From Turbatrix aceti (taxonomy: Eukaryota; Nematoda; Chromadorea; Rhabditida; Panagrolaimidae): a stretch of 64,000 bases of DNA. Below are positions 33,336-46,240 of the stretch, piece after piece (within the stretch, counting starts at the first letter, position 1; each line of letters starts with the position of its first letter). The stretch covers positions 310,001-374,000 of the forward strand of contig OZ017766.1 of the NCBI GenBank assembly GCA_963969345.1. The letters are read 5' to 3'. Position numbers and translations under genes: made by a program. Under the pieces are notes generated by a model. It was not told the DNA's origin. It was given only the letters and a program-made list of their open reading frames with translations, and did no database searches.

Positions 33336-34234
33336 CGAAAGCGCAATATCTTTTTTATTTACTGTGAAATTTTCACAGACTTACCATATCCCTGGGGCAT
33401 ACGATTCTCCCGAACCATACTTGTTCAAATGCCTAAGGCTATGAGGTAAAGCGCTGCAGAACAAAGTGAGATAGAACATCTTGTATGAAATTTTTCGACC
33501 TACAAAATGATGTAACTCTCGAATTTTTATCTATTTTTTTGGCTTCGCAATTTTAATTCGCGCAACATACACTCATTTTTGATATCAATTTTACGAAAAT
33601 TGAGATCGAAAAAGTGGGGTCTGGGGGAAAAATCGCCATTCGTTCAGTTTGAAAGCAACATTGCTGAAAATTTCAGCACCAAGGTAAAAATGAATTCTCA
33701 GTTTAACGGTGATATCCATTTAATTCAATTTGAACCGAAAAGTTCCTAAACTTTTCAAATTTCCAAAAAAAGCAGTTTTCAGAACTTTTTCGAACATTTA
33801 GGAAGAAAATAATTAAATTTTTGAATTCTACCGGATTTTCTACGGATTGGGTCGAGATTCATGCTATAACACTCCAAAACTATGCTCCTTTTTTGCGAAG
33901 TGTGTTCTGTTTGCGCAGGAATCTCGAAGCCAGGAATCAAGATTTTGATTTCGCGTTTTCTTTGCTTTATTGTGCTTGGATTATAGGCGGACAGAAATGG
34001 CGGACAGAAAGGAATTAAAAAAGAATGACCTTTATCTAAAAAAACATGGAATTAAGCATAATTAATTATCATGTATAAAAAATATGAGTCTATATAAAAT
34101 GCATTAATATGACTTATAATTTTGATGCGTACATGCCCATACTATAAAAATGTACCATTTCTAGTATTCTTTCTCATGGTTTTTCGCTTTTTCCCTCTCG
34201 TGCTGCTTTTATGTTCAGTTCATATACGTACTAT
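33336..34234. other. Non-coding; contains one diverged arm of the 30202-31066 foldback
   Basis: The segment 33885-33990 (TTTTTTGCGAAGTGTGTTCT to GATTTCGCGTTTTC) resembles 30230-30310. Nothing else was recognised. Confidence 0.4.
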
Positions 34235-37200
34235 CCCAAGGTAATCTGTAAATGGGTTTACAGCGTCTGTACATTTAAAAATACAGACAAAAATACGGAC
34301 CATTTAATTTAACGGGTCTTATCTGTGCAGACTCTGGAAATGATCTGCACAGACTCTGTATTTTGTCCGTATTTCATCTGTAAATCACGCTTAAATGTAC
34401 ATTTAAGAAGTGATTTACCTATAGGTATACCAATTTTTTCGCTCAAAACAGTATTTCTGAAAATAACTACAAATACCACAAAAAAACACTTTTTTGACGT
34501 TTTGCACTTGTAATAGTGCGCCGCAACGTGCAAAAAGCTCCCGATTATTTTTCCCGTTTGAAATTAAAGTTAACAAAAGTAAAAGAGGCTACCATTTCAA
34601 CAGCGTAGTACTGTGGATGCCGTGAATAACTTTTGCTGGTTTAATTTTCGAAATAAATTTTTCCCGTTTGGAGCTGAGTGGTGCAATCATTGGCTACCAT
34701 TATACAGCGAAAACTGTGGATGCCATGAAAACCATCCAACCCCAATTTTTGAACCGACCTGATAGATGAATTTCACTGATGCGCGAGTTGATCGCCCGTC
34801 AAGGGAGTTGTCGATGGCAGATGGGTTGCTCGTCTGAGACGATATCGCGTCGTAGGAGTCTGTAATTGAAAAAATACGTTATTATTTTTTATATTGCAAT
34901 CTAAATAAATACCCAGCCCGTATTTTTTTTCAAAAAAAACTCACAAAATCCTAAAACATCTGAAACACATTATTAAAATTTTCGTTTTTATATTTTTTCG
35001 AAATTTTAATTGCCCCGAAACATACCGAATTGTCCTGAAACTTAGTTACAGCTTATTTTTTTTTCTATTTTTTTGTAACAACAAAACAAAACTTACGGCA
35101 ATAATACCTAAAAGCGACAAAAATTAGACGACAAGCGCGCTTCGGACAAAACTACAAAGTAGGTATAGAAGGGTTTTGGCAACCCATTTCACCATTTTTC
35201 TCACAAAAGTTTAATAACATCAAATGACAACTACAAAATAACAATAAAAAAGCCAAATTCATAGATATTCAAGGGTTTGTAAACCCGTCACCTCCAAAAA
35301 GATAGTAATTTATTTACAAAAAAACCACATTCACCCATTTTGCCAAAACAAACTCACAGAAATCTGAAAACATGATTCTCATCCCGTTTTTTTGCAAAAT
35401 AAATAAATCACGGCTAAAAAACTTACTGCCAAGCACGTTGATTTCGAGGTCCCCTTCATTGCAGTCGGTTTACCTAAAAACAGAAGATTTAGTTGGGTTT
35501 CTAAGTTTTTCTTCAAACTTGCATTAAATTCGGAGAGAACCAGATTTTGACGTCATCTGAAACTTTGGGTGAAAACAATAACGAAGCCCAAAAATTAGTA
35601 TGCCCTCAATTTCATGCCAACTGCCTTTCAACCAATTTTTTTCCCTTTTCTGCGATTGTGAAACCGATCTTGGCCCCCATCTGTCGCTGCGCAATCCTAC
35701 CTAACAAATCGCAAGTACTTATCACACAACCGCAAAAAAGGTCAAAAACCGAGTGAAACTTGGTTGGTTATCAAAAAAATCGTCTTTATACCCCAAAACT
35801 TTGAAAAGTTAAAAAACTTACATTGGTAGCATCATAACATCGATGTTAGCATTGAGAAAGTTGCCCATGAATTGCAATCGCTTGGAGGACGTCGCCGGAG
35901 GAATCTGAAACAAAAAACAAATAAATTAACGCCAAAAAACATCAATTAGAACACGCCCGAGAAAAAAAAGAACATAGAAAAAAAACAAAGTTCGACTGAT
36001 CAACCCGAGCGCAGCGAAGTAACATTCGCGTTGAGACTCCTCAACAATCGAAAAGTCGCAGAATGCGCAAGTCGTAAAATTAATTTGACGAAATTAATTT
36101 GAAAATTCCAAAACATTGGTTTTTGAATATATATTTTTATGTTTTCAATGTTGACAAAATAGAATCGATTATTGTCTTTCAAATAGTCCTACTCGCGTTT
36201 TACAAAATTTTTATTTTTGACAAAATTCAAGGAGGTGTACTAGAACAATCATTACTCGCCCGAAAATAAAGCTAAATACCCAGTTCAAAGTGATTTCAAA
36301 GCACAACTAAATTCTCTATCTGGTAAAAATATGAAATTCTGTCATTATTACTTCAAAGTTACCGTAAAATTGAAATTTCCGACAACATTCTGATAATCGG
36401 AACGTTTTCGGAACTTTTTCGAAGCGTAATCCAAAAACTAAAATCAGCATCGCATTCTACAGTATCTTTTACATCTGGAGTGATTGTTTCAGGATTTTAT
36501 CTTTTTTCCGCGCGCCAGTGCAAATTTTCTTCTGAACCCCACTTTTTTTGATGAACGAACTCCAAAATTTTTCAAAGTAGGGTTTGGCAAAAAAATCGGC
36601 ATGGGGCGCATTTATACCGGATTTTTACGAATAGATATAACCTGGGGTAGAAATGAACGCAGAATCCAATGGCGTACTCAGTTTTTTGATCAAAGTTCTA
36701 AAAACTTCCGAAAACCTAAATTTTCTTAGAAAATTTTTTTGGAACCGTTTTTTTCGACATTTCTAAGTTGACATGGTATACTTTTTTGTAAAAAATAAGT
36801 TAGTGAATTTTGTTGGGCTTCAGAATTGCTTTTAATTTTGTTTCCAGCTCGTTTTATTCGCATGCAGTGATTTTTCTACCACACCTCCTTCAATTTTGAT
36901 AATTTTGACGAAATCAAAAAAATCATACGTGCCATTTGAAAGTACACATTTTACTTATCATGTACCAAAATTTTTGAAAACAAAACTCAATTATTGATCG
37001 AGTTGTGATTTTTTATTTAAAATGTCCTCGAATTCAGCAGTTTTCGAACTCGATAAGCTTTTATGCACATATCGACAGGAATGAACGATTATCATTTTTT
37101 GAATTGCAATTTATAGTTTCAACGACGGTTTGAAAACAGAGGGTAACAAAACAAAAAACACGAATTCTCATTTTAAGGGCATGTTTCCTTGATTATCCTT

Positions 37201-37383
37201 ATCTGTGGATTAGATTATCTGTATATCTGTACATTTAACAGTTAAGCTTTTTACTCTGTACATTTTACATAACTCCCGTTTTAATATGTACAGAGCCTGT
37301 AAACGGTCGGTTAAATGTGCAGAGTCTGTAAACCGTGTGTAAAATGTGCAGACTCTGTAAATTTACATTTAACAGACCTTGGG
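34235..37383. repeat. Region bracketed by CCCAAGGT inverted repeats with TCTGTAAAT-rich ends
   Basis: The left end CCCAAGGTAATCTGTAAATG and the right end (complement CCCAAGGTCTGTTAAATG) are followed inward by GTTTACAG, TGTGCAGACTCTG and similar words. The two ends could belong to one 3.1-kb element or to two separate small ones. No target duplication was found. Around 36440-36520 is a block also found inverted at about 46865-46950. A putative broken gene lies inside (34687-35904). Confidence 0.4.
34687..35904 (-). pseudogene. Three-exon gene relic with one in-frame stop
   Basis: Three candidate exons (35822-35904, 35427-35473, 34687-34859) each have a good acceptor (TTGTTTCAG, TGTTTTTAG, CAATTACAG), and the first two have donors GTAAGT. 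All three join in phase. Exon 1 reads IPPATSSKRLQFMGNFLNAN, exon 2 CNEGDLEINVLG, and exon 3 SYDAISSQTSNPSAIDNSL, ending at a TGA. However, the codon after the first junction is TAA, so the product would be cut. The sequence is not recognised. It may be a captured gene fragment, or the exons may be chance. Confidence 0.35.
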
Positions 37384-38434
37384 ATCATCAATAATAGGAT
37401 ACAAAATTAAATGCAATTCTGTGAGCCGATTAGGGTCATGGGCCAAAGTTGTTCGGCACCAGGAAAAATGTCTAAATCCGCGATAACAATTTTTTCGGAC
37501 AAATTAATAAAAAAAATTTTGGAGATTCTATGTAATGATGTGTTTAAAAAAAAACAAATTGTGCACCGCGCCTTGTTGGCCATCAGAATGAATTATTACT
37601 GGTTTCCTACGACGGTCATTCCATTGACATACTCATAATTTGAAAAAAATGTATCCGTAAAATATACAAATTAATTATTGTGTAATTAGTTTGATAGTTT
37701 GGTTTTTTTTAATTGAAAACAACACACTAACACCAAAATTTATTTTTATTTATTATCTTAAAATGTTGAAATTTTGTCACAATCGTACTTAAATCCAATA
37801 TCCAAACTACAGATTGTTCGTACTAAACTCTGCAAAACTATATTATTTTCATAACCAAACATGCGTGAAAAAGTGAGTGCTCAATGAAAATGCATTCGAA
37901 GCTTTCCAGAGTTCCGAAAAGTTTAGTTACCAAATAAGTATATTTTTCTTACTTGTTAGAAAACCTTTAAAAGCGTTACAAAAAATGATAAATATTAATT
38001 TTTGAGCCTTTCAAGCACAAAAAGGTAGACAAATAATCTAAACGAATGAAACTAAAAATTTGACGGGAGAAAATTATATACCCTCTGAAAGACGGCATAT
38101 AACGCGGGTTAACGCTGTTTCTATCTTCAAAAATAGAAACAGCGTTAACACTTCTAGGCATGGCAGAAGATAAATCCGTTTCTTACGCACACGAGACGGG
38201 TCTTATCCGCTTCAACACTCAGGTCAACGGGTATCCCGGATGATTCCTAAGCTGGGAGGGGTCCTGTGTCCCAAGAAGGTGACGTTAAACCCTTCACGCG
38301 CGTCAAGAAGATGTAACCAGGAGTTCATGAGGGTCCTTCTAAGCTCTAACATAAGCAAACGAAGACGTGCAAACTGCCGGTATCTTTACTGAACGGAGGC
38401 TAAAAATTTATTTTTAAATGCAACAAACCATAAT
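37384..38434. other. No gene seen; contains a 17-base-pair hairpin at 38107-38150
   Basis: GTTAACGCTGTTTCTAT pairs perfectly with ATAGAAACAGCGTTAAC across an 8-base loop. The remaining sequence is AT-rich. From 38180 to 38390 composition is more balanced, but no exon could be supported. Confidence 0.35.
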
Positions 38435-38438
38435 TTAA

Positions 38439-40160
38439 GAGGGAGTCTGCGAGCCGATTTATTTTCGGTGACACAGCTTTTTTACAACTACAAATGTTAT
38501 GTGCCTTAGTTGTAGGGAATAATGGGGGAAAGCTCCAAAAAATAAAATTAAGAGACAGTCCACGACAGGATTTCGGACCGAGGACAAGGCTTTTTTACAC
38601 TTTCAAATGTTTTGAGCCAGAATTGTTCCCCACCCCTAGGAAGGTCTAAAACCGCGATACACAGATTTTTAAAAAAATCGGAATCTGTAGTTTTGGCTTC
38701 TGAAAGGTTTTGACACAAGTTAATGCCACGCACTGCGTTCAAGAGGAAAAGAGCTGAAAAATTTTTTAGGGGGGTTTTGGGGGAAGGGGAACACGATGTC
38801 GTAGTCAGATTTTTTTTATCGTTACGGTAAGTGCCACTTTTAGGCAAATTTTTTTGGTTTTTTGGCTACCATTGATTGGGTTTTCAGAGGTGCCAACATT
38901 GTTATATCCTATCTTCTTCCCCGTGTTTTTACGCCTCGAATGATGTATAACACAAAATTTTGAAAGGGGGATAAAGTTGTCATTTTGGCAATTTCGGCCG
39001 CGCACTCGAGTAAAAAGCGCGCGCACTGTCTCTTTTTCGCTTCGCAGGTCGAAAAAATGATGCGCGCGCACGTAAAAGGAGTCGACTTTGAAAAATTGCC
39101 CTGAAGCCAGTTTTTGTTTTTAATGCTTGCGGTTACTTTGTTGGGTTTGGGCATGTCCCAAAGATTGTTTTCAGCTACTCGTGCTTTTTATTGCATAATT
39201 TTCCGATCAGTGACGGCATTGGAAAGTTCATGTTTCTATTGTCGCCTGTAGCACTGTGCAAAATTAAACGACAAAAATGGCAAGTAGGTTAAGACAATCT
39301 TTGGGACATGCCCAAACCCAACAAAGTAACCGCAAGCATTAAAAACAAAAACTGGCTTCAGGGCAATTTTTCAAAGTCGACTCCTTTTACGTGCGCGCGC
39401 ATCATTTTTTCGACCTGCGAAGCGAAAAAGAGACAGTGCGCGCGCTTTTTACTCGAGTGCGCGGCCGAAATTGCCAAAATGACAACTTTATCCCCCTTTC
39501 AAAATTTTGTGTTATACATCATTCGAGGCGTAAAAACACGGGGAAGAAGATAGGATATAACAATGTTGGCACCTCTGAAAACCCAATCAATGGTAGCCAA
39601 AAAACCAAAAAAATTTGCCTAAAAGTGGCACTTACCGTAACGATAAAAAAAATCTGACTACGACACCGTGTTCCCCTTCCCTAAAAACCCCCCTAAAAAA
39701 TTTTTCAGCTCTTTTCCTCTTGAACGCAGTGCGTGGCATTAACTTGTGTCAAAACCTTTCAGAAGCCAAAACTACAGATTCCGATTTTTTTAAAAATCTG
39801 TGTATCGCGGTTTTAGACCTTCCTAGGGGTGGGGAACAATTCTGGCTCAAAACATTTGAAAGTGTAAAAAAGCCTTGTCCTCGTCTCCCCCTTGTTCCTA
39901 AATCCTGTCGTGGACTGCCTCTTAAATTTTTCAGATGCCGGATTCTGGAGATTCGGAATCTGGAAGTTTCAGACCTCAATTTTTCAACTTGCTTCAAAAA
40001 ATCTGAAATTTGGTATATGGGGGTTTCTTGCCACGAGAAAGTCAACGGCTTTTTCAGATTTTTCAAAAAACATCTGGCCTTCCCGTAATTATCGATTTTT
40101 TGATTTTGACGTTAGATTTTCGGCTGCAGCATCCGTATATCGCCGAGGAGCGCGGTGTCG
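38439..40160. mobile_element. TTAA-type element, family B, copy interrupted by a family A element
   Basis: It starts after TTAA (38435-38438) with GAGGGAGTCTGCGAGCCGAT, as in family B. The copy is split at 38548 by the family A element. It resumes at 39926 with TTTTTCAGATGCCGGATTCT, the sequence that follows in intact siblings. Its right end is not recognised; it fades near 40160. Confidence 0.65.
38552..39921. mobile_element. TTAA-type foldback element, family A, full-length palindrome
   Basis: It is flanked by TTAA (38548-38551, 39922-39925). The ends are GAGACAGTCCACGACAGGAT and its counterpart. The two arms (about 38552-39180 and 39290-39921) are almost identical, so mirrored 81- and 88-residue open frames occur in both. 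The loop is about 110 bases. No transposase is encoded. It sits inside a family B copy. Confidence 0.9.
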
Positions 40161-40255
40161 ATATTTTTTTCTTGTAGCCCATGTTTTTCTCCATAAGAAA
40201 TTTGTGATGAAAAAAAAACCAAGTGTCGCCCATGTAGGCAAAAAAATTTCTGTAT

Positions 40256-40690
40256 GACGCGCGCTCGACAAAAAATACGTGTAAAGAGCCTCATTTTCGC
40301 CTCGACTGACAAAAAAGAGACGCGCGCGCGCGTACAGGAGTCATGTTCAAAAAAATGCCCTGAAGCCAATTTTTGTTTCTTATGCTTGTGATCACCTGGG
40401 TATGGTAGGACAAGTCTCAAATATTGTTGTAAGCCATTTGCGCATTTCATCCGATAATTTTGCACAACTATACAAGCATAAAATAATAGGAAACTTTAAA
40501 TTGCCGTAACTCACGTCCAATAAATCCGACAAAGAACCTAAATGGTTTAAAACAATCTTCTGGACATGTCCTACCATATCCACTTGATTGCAAGCATAAG
40601 AAACAAAAATTGGCTTCAGGGCATCTTTTTGAACATGACTCCTGTACGCGCGCGCGCGTCTCTTTTTTTGTCAGTTGCACGCAGAAAAAT
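40256..40690. repeat. Core palindrome related to family A
   Basis: GACGCGCGCGCGCGTACAGG at 40318 is mirrored near 40636, and CTGAAGCCAATTTTTGTTTC near 40361 is mirrored near 40610. The axis is at about 40490. It resembles the inner part of 9618-10500 but lacks the TTAA ends. Confidence 0.65.
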
Positions 40691-40757
40691 ATTTTTGTTT
40701 TTCTAAAAAAAATTCTAATCAGATTTTCAATGATCCTCACTCACTTTACAATACTTA

Positions 40758-41209
40758 GGGTTTGTCCAGAAATTACGTCATTGCATGAGGGGGGTCAGTC
40801 CAAAAATGACGGAAAATGATGGAGGGGGGAGGGGGGTACTGCTCAAAATGACGTCATAAAAAAATTTCAAGATTTTTTTTTTTTTTGAAAACTGACTGTT
40901 CTTGTTCCAATATAATTATGTTTCACCAATCATTTTTTTAAATATGACCGACTCCGAACAGGCTTCTTAAAAAAACATAATAACTACACAATAATTTCGG
41001 CATATAGTTTTCGAAAGTAGTTTTTAGCAAAATTGATAAACCAAAACTTGCAAAAAAAACACTAAAAAATGACAAATTTTTTTTCAAAATGACGTCATTT
41101 AGGAGGGGGGGGTCCGGGGTGCCCCACCTTGCAATGACGACCGATGACAAAGGGGGAGGGGGGGTAAAAAATCTACGATTTTGCGATGACGTAATTTCTG
41201 GACAAGCCC
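40758..41209. mobile_element. PIF/Harbinger-like MITE, copy 2
   Basis: It is flanked by TTA (40755-40757, 41210-41212) and has ends GGGTTTGTCCAGAAATTACG and the complement of GGGCTTGTCCAG. The interior matches 3377-3863 in the opposite orientation. Confidence 0.8.
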
Positions 41210-41212
41210 TTA

Positions 41213-41997
41213 CAATATAATATATGCGACATAGCAAAACTTTGTTTTATCAAAAAATTATGTTCAATTACAGTAAGAAAGTTCTTTTGCAAAAAAATGT
41301 TAACTTTGTACATGTCGGTTCTTTTTTTCATTCTGCATATAGTAAAAGAAAGGTTTCTTACCTTTTTGTACCCAAAGGTAAGAAAAATCGTCCCAATGTA
41401 TAAAAACACTTCAAATAGTTGCAAGGTTCCAATGATTACTTCGTCCAATAAGGCACCCTCTTTTCTTCGATGGCGGGAACTTCCCATCTCCCATTTACTC
41501 AAAAATATGAGTGCAACTGACAACAACGCTACAGTCGTTGTTTATAAAAAAAACTGAAAAAAGAAAGAAAACAATTGCAAGCCAAAATTTATTCAAGCGT
41601 GAAAAATGCATATACGTGTCCTACCACATGTTCTCTTCACTTGTTTGTGTTTTACTCGATGCAAACGGAATAAAAAATGTGATGAAACTCTCTCCTCAAA
41701 CTCCGCCTAATGCCTGACACTATCCAGCACGGCTTGCAACAACTAAGCATATCATCAGAGCTAGTGTTTAATTCTTCTTCCATCAACGCTTGTTGTTGGT
41801 TAACAAAATTGTGGCAAACACGTGACTTTTTGTTATGTTAATTCGTCAAAGAATGAAAAAGCATTTTTTTTAGTGCCAGGTTTAGTGACAGACATAACAA
41901 TTTAAAATGTAATTTATCAAGATGAAACAAAAAAAGCAACAATACAAAAAAATTATTTAACAGTTACATAATAATAAATCAGACGAAAACAGATGGG
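41213..41997. other. No gene seen
   Basis: Short open frames at 41297-41557 and on the minus strand at 41173-41526 have no domain, splice support or repeat relationship. Confidence 0.35.
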
Positions 41998-42206
41998 CCC
42001 GACCTTGTGGATACCACAAGGAAAGCGACCCGTGGGACACCCTACGTTGGGCCGACTCGCTCAACTCGGTGTTCAACAAGACGAAAACCAGACCGCAGCC
42101 ACGATGGGACGAAGAAATCGCGACTAAATCGAATTGAGACATTTACGCCTACGTGGACATCATTTGTGCTTCCTAACATCTGGTCTAATGATAACTAACC
42201 ATTGAA
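41998..42206 (+). pseudogene. LINE fragment: C-terminal coding end plus 3' UTR
   Basis: One frame reads TLRWADSLNSVF then RWDEEIATKSN and a stop, like the C-terminal end of non-LTR reverse transcriptases. It is followed by the 3' block CCTAACATCTGGTCTAATGA TAACTAACCA found again at 47288-47357 and in both arms of 52273-54272. The copy is strongly 5'-truncated. Confidence 0.6.
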
Positions 42207-42886
42207 AAGATCATTTACATGTTATCTGTTGTACTTTTCGTACGATTTTGTCAAAAAATTGTATTTTTGTGCTCTAAACGAAAAAAATTATCGCGAACCG
42301 CGAGCCTAAATTCCCGGCACGTTTTAAAATCTGGTGTACACATGATAGAGTAATTAATGTGTTAAAAAAAAACACATGCGGATGCGTACAGTTATTATTC
42401 ATAGAGAATGTAAAAAATAAAAGCAAATAATATCTGATTCAGGGTATGGATAATCATAAAACCAAGCTGCTCGACTAGTTGCATCGACGGCAGCTGCTGT
42501 CACAATAACAATCCCCCTCTCAGGCTAGAGTAATTGAATGTGCCGAAGGGATATGCTTTATGAGTACGTGCGACCTCAACAAGTGTTGTTGTTCTGTTCA
42601 TGACATTGTGAGGACACTTGTATGTAACAACGACAGCAATAAGTAAAAATTAATATCATTGCGACACATAAATTATATCGTTGAAAAGCACATTATTTGT
42701 ACTAAATTTAATCATGCAAATGATAAGAATTTTATATATTATTGCAGGTAAACTAGATTCGTCAATGCAACCTTTGACAAGAGTCAGTTATTGTATCACA
42801 TCCGCTGTAGCAACCAAATACTTACGAGGTGTGATAAACTTTGTGAGATGCAAACGGCAACAATGGCGCATGTGATCGTGTCTTAA

Positions 42887-43949
42887 GAGGTACTCTGCGA
42901 GCCGATTTATTTATAAGGTGGAGGGCGCTACACAGCCATTTTACACTTTCCGATGTTTTGTGCCAAAGTTGTAGGCACCTATAGGGAGGTTCCAAATTTC
43001 CATACCAAAATTTTTTTAGATGCCGGATTCTGGAGTTTCGGCTTCTGCAATTTTTGACGTCAAATTTTCAAACTGTTTCAAAAATTCTGATTTTTGGTAT
43101 ACAGGGGTATCTTGGCACGAGAAATCGACTGGTGTATTTAGTTTTCTCAAAAAACATCTGACTTTTTTGAAAAAATGTGATTTCTGGTTTTTCCGCCCGT
43201 TTTTGTCCGTTGCTTGGCTCCAGCATCCGTATATTACCCGGCGAAGTGGTTTTCGCAGGCTAATCTTGTAGCTTGGTTTCTGCTCTATCGGGAAAAGTGA
43301 AAGAAAAAATATGTTAGCTCCATCAATTTTTGTTTTGAATTTTTTTATAGCGCCAACTCGATCAAAAACAAGCGAAAAAAGAGAGATTACGCGTGCGAAA
43401 CGCATGCGCTGCAGCACGGCGCGCGCTCGCACGTTGCGCGCACACAAAGCGGGGAAGATCTGTGCGCTTTTTCAACCATTTTAGATCGAGTTGGCGTCAT
43501 AAAAAAATTCGAAACGAAAATTGATGGAGCTAATATATTTTTTCTTTTACTTTTCCCGATAGAGCAGAAACCAAGCTACAAGATTAGCCTGCGAAAACCA
43601 CTTCGCCGGGTAATATACGGATGCTGGAGCCAAGCAACGGACAAAAACGGGCGGAAAAACCAGAAATCACATTTTTTCAAAAAAGTCAGATGTTTTTTGA
43701 GAAAACTAAATACACCAGTCGATTTCTCGTGCCAAGATACCCCTGTATACCAAAAATCAGAATTTTTGAAACAGTTTGAAAATTTGACGTCAAAAATTGC
43801 AGAAGCCGAAACTCCAGAATCCGGCATCTAAAAAAATTTTGGTATGGAAATTTGGAACCTCCCTATAGGTGCCTACAACTTTGGCACAAAACATCGGAAA
43901 GTGTAAAATGGCTGTGTAGTCCGAAATAAATCTGCTCGCAGAGTGGCTC
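42887..43949. mobile_element. TTAA-type foldback element, family B, copy 2
   Basis: It is flanked by TTAA (42883-42886, 43950-43953), with ends GAGGTACTCTGCGAGCCGAT and the complement of GAGCCACTCTGCGAGCAGAT. The arms are nearly identical; the same 83-residue frame is read in both (43020-43271 plus, 43576-43827 minus). The loop around 43340-43510 holds a second small palindrome (GATCGAGTTGGCG). Confidence 0.88.
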
Positions 43950-43953
43950 TTAA

Positions 43954-46240
43954 AAGACATTACATAAATATACATGCAAACAAGGCAGAAAGCAGAAAGA
44001 AATACTGTGCACTCGAAACAAGCAAAACAAGCCAGACAGATAAAGGATGGAAAAAAAATGAATATCAGTGAGACATGACAAATGTCCAAGAGATGCACGT
44101 CAAGGCCGGAAAAAATTAAGATTATAGCTCATTGGTAGAAAAAACACAGAACTGCCGGCCATTGGGTTTTAGGGGGAATTTGATGTTACCGTACAATTTT
44201 ATGCAATCAAAAAATCGAGAAAAATAAACTCAGAAGTATGCAACAAAATAGAAATGTTATGGCATTTTTCTAAGCACGTACTCGGTTCAAATAAAAAACA
44301 AAAACATTATTGTTTATTTCGTACTGTGTACAATAGTGCCAATTTCACACCAAGGTGCAATGATAAGATTTATAATCACACCTTTAGGGAATGACGACAT
44401 AGGGAGGGGTCTGTCTTTAGTCAACAGGATATTATCATTTTCACTATAGTTGACTTAAAACAAAGATGAAGGCTGAGGATAATCCGAGCGATGCTGAGTG
44501 CGAGGGAACCCTTTAACTAACAAAAAATAATAACAAGATTATTACGCTGATTGCAACGTAAATGCATCTATCTTTTGTGCTAACGTAGTATTTTACCTTG
44601 CATGTTGCGTAAATTCAGCATGTTACCCGTACTTTTTAAAGTCTCAACGAGTTAGAGCGGATTATGCTACGCTTATTAAATCACTCAAAGGCATTATACT
44701 AATCCGAGATAACGATAAAAAATGGAAATTATGGCATAATGAGAATATGATTAGCATGAGTGAGAGGATTTCTGTTTTTTTCTCTCTGACAAAAAAACGT
44801 AAAAAAAAACGTCTTACTATAATTTGTCTTCTAATTTTCAGACTTAAAATATTTATTATTGAAACAACTTTTTTTTAATTTAAAGGTTTAATTGTAAAAA
44901 CAATTTTTTTGTAGTGAAGCTCGGCATTAATAAGCCAATTTATATTCATCTCTTAAAAATGCAATAAAGCTGTACATTTCTCACATCAGAGAAGAGGAAT
45001 GGTAGACCCAATAAGAGCTTATCACCACATGATGATTGAGTAAATTGGTGTGGTTTCTGAAAATTGTTTTCGTTTGTCTGTCATGATCTGTCCCGTCAAT
45101 GCGACGACCACTCAGCGTTGCATCAAGTTACCTATTTTGTTTTTATGTTAGTACTACTTTTCACTTCTGCACGTCAACGCATATCCTTATCTTAAGATTT
45201 TAGCACAAACTGTAAAGCAAGCTGACATTGTCGCTGTACACTTCACTATTTGGGAGTAAAAATTGATAGGCAAGAAATGAAAAAAATTCTGGAAATGCAA
45301 AGGTTCATTTTTTTTCTCAAAATTTGTTTTACTAAAGAATTTTACATTATGCTCAATTGGCTTTTGACTCATAACAACTCATAATAACATAAACACATAA
45401 CAACATAAACAGCTCATAACAACGTCAACACATTTCAAAATGTTTATTGAGTATAAAAAAACTATTGATATTGAGTATAACAATCTTTTTTCAAAAAATA
45501 TAAGTATGATTTTACGCAAATGTTATTTATTTCAATGTTACTCACTCAGTAGTTAGTTAATATAGTAAATATTAGACCATGTTAGGAGGCCTGCAAATGT
45601 TATAAATATGTAGCCAACCTTTTTTTTGAAAAAATTTTTGTTTTAAGTTTTACATACTTGCTTTTCAATTTTTTGCTTATCAATTAACCATATTACGTTC
45701 ACTACTTATCGAAATGAACCTTCGCCTTTGAACGCAAATTCTTCGAAACATGATGCATTCATCCTGTGCGTGCGCACGGAGACAGGATTATAACAATTTG
45801 CGCAAATGCTGACTATTTGCTGATAAGTATAATCAAAGGAAAATTGTTCTACTAATTTATGCATAAATTAAAACTGCAAGTCAGCAGAAATAAAACAATG
45901 AAAAAATGAGCACCTAAAGATCTTTGGTGACATTTTTAGGAATTTATCAAAAAAACAAGTGACAAAAAAAACGAAGCCAAATTAAGCCTATTACGTGACT
46001 TTAGTTCGACGTTACTGCCAGTCAAACAAACTATCAGTGGTTAAATATCGTTTTAGTATGATTATTATTGTTATGTAAAATGTGCATATTTCTGCTAAAA
46101 CCACATAATTTCAGATAAATTAAAAAATAATTTTACAATTGTCGCGGGACGCAAGCGGATAAATGCATCGACTGACCGGGCTCTTCCGTTCAAGGAGCTT
46201 ACAATTCTTCGAAGCGGGGTGCTCAAAGGCCTTACCGTCA
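43954..46240. other. AT-rich region without supported gene
   Basis: It contains a diverged inverted LINE 3' end at about 45544-45600 (CAGTAGTTAGTTA...ATTAGACCATGTTAGGAGGC) and a short AACAACATAAAC-type simple repeat near 45380-45430. No coding exon could be supported. Confidence 0.4.

Noticed and set aside
38909..39553. Identical 81- and 88-residue open frames on opposite strands
   Set aside because: They lie in the two arms of a palindromic element and mirror each other; there is no domain or splice signal.
40300..40660. Z-DNA-like CGCGCGCG tracts as a regulatory site
   Set aside because: They are mirrored parts of a family A core palindrome; no evidence of independent function.
43020..43827. 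Identical 83-residue open frames on both strands
   Set aside because: Same reason: mirrored arms of a family B foldback element.
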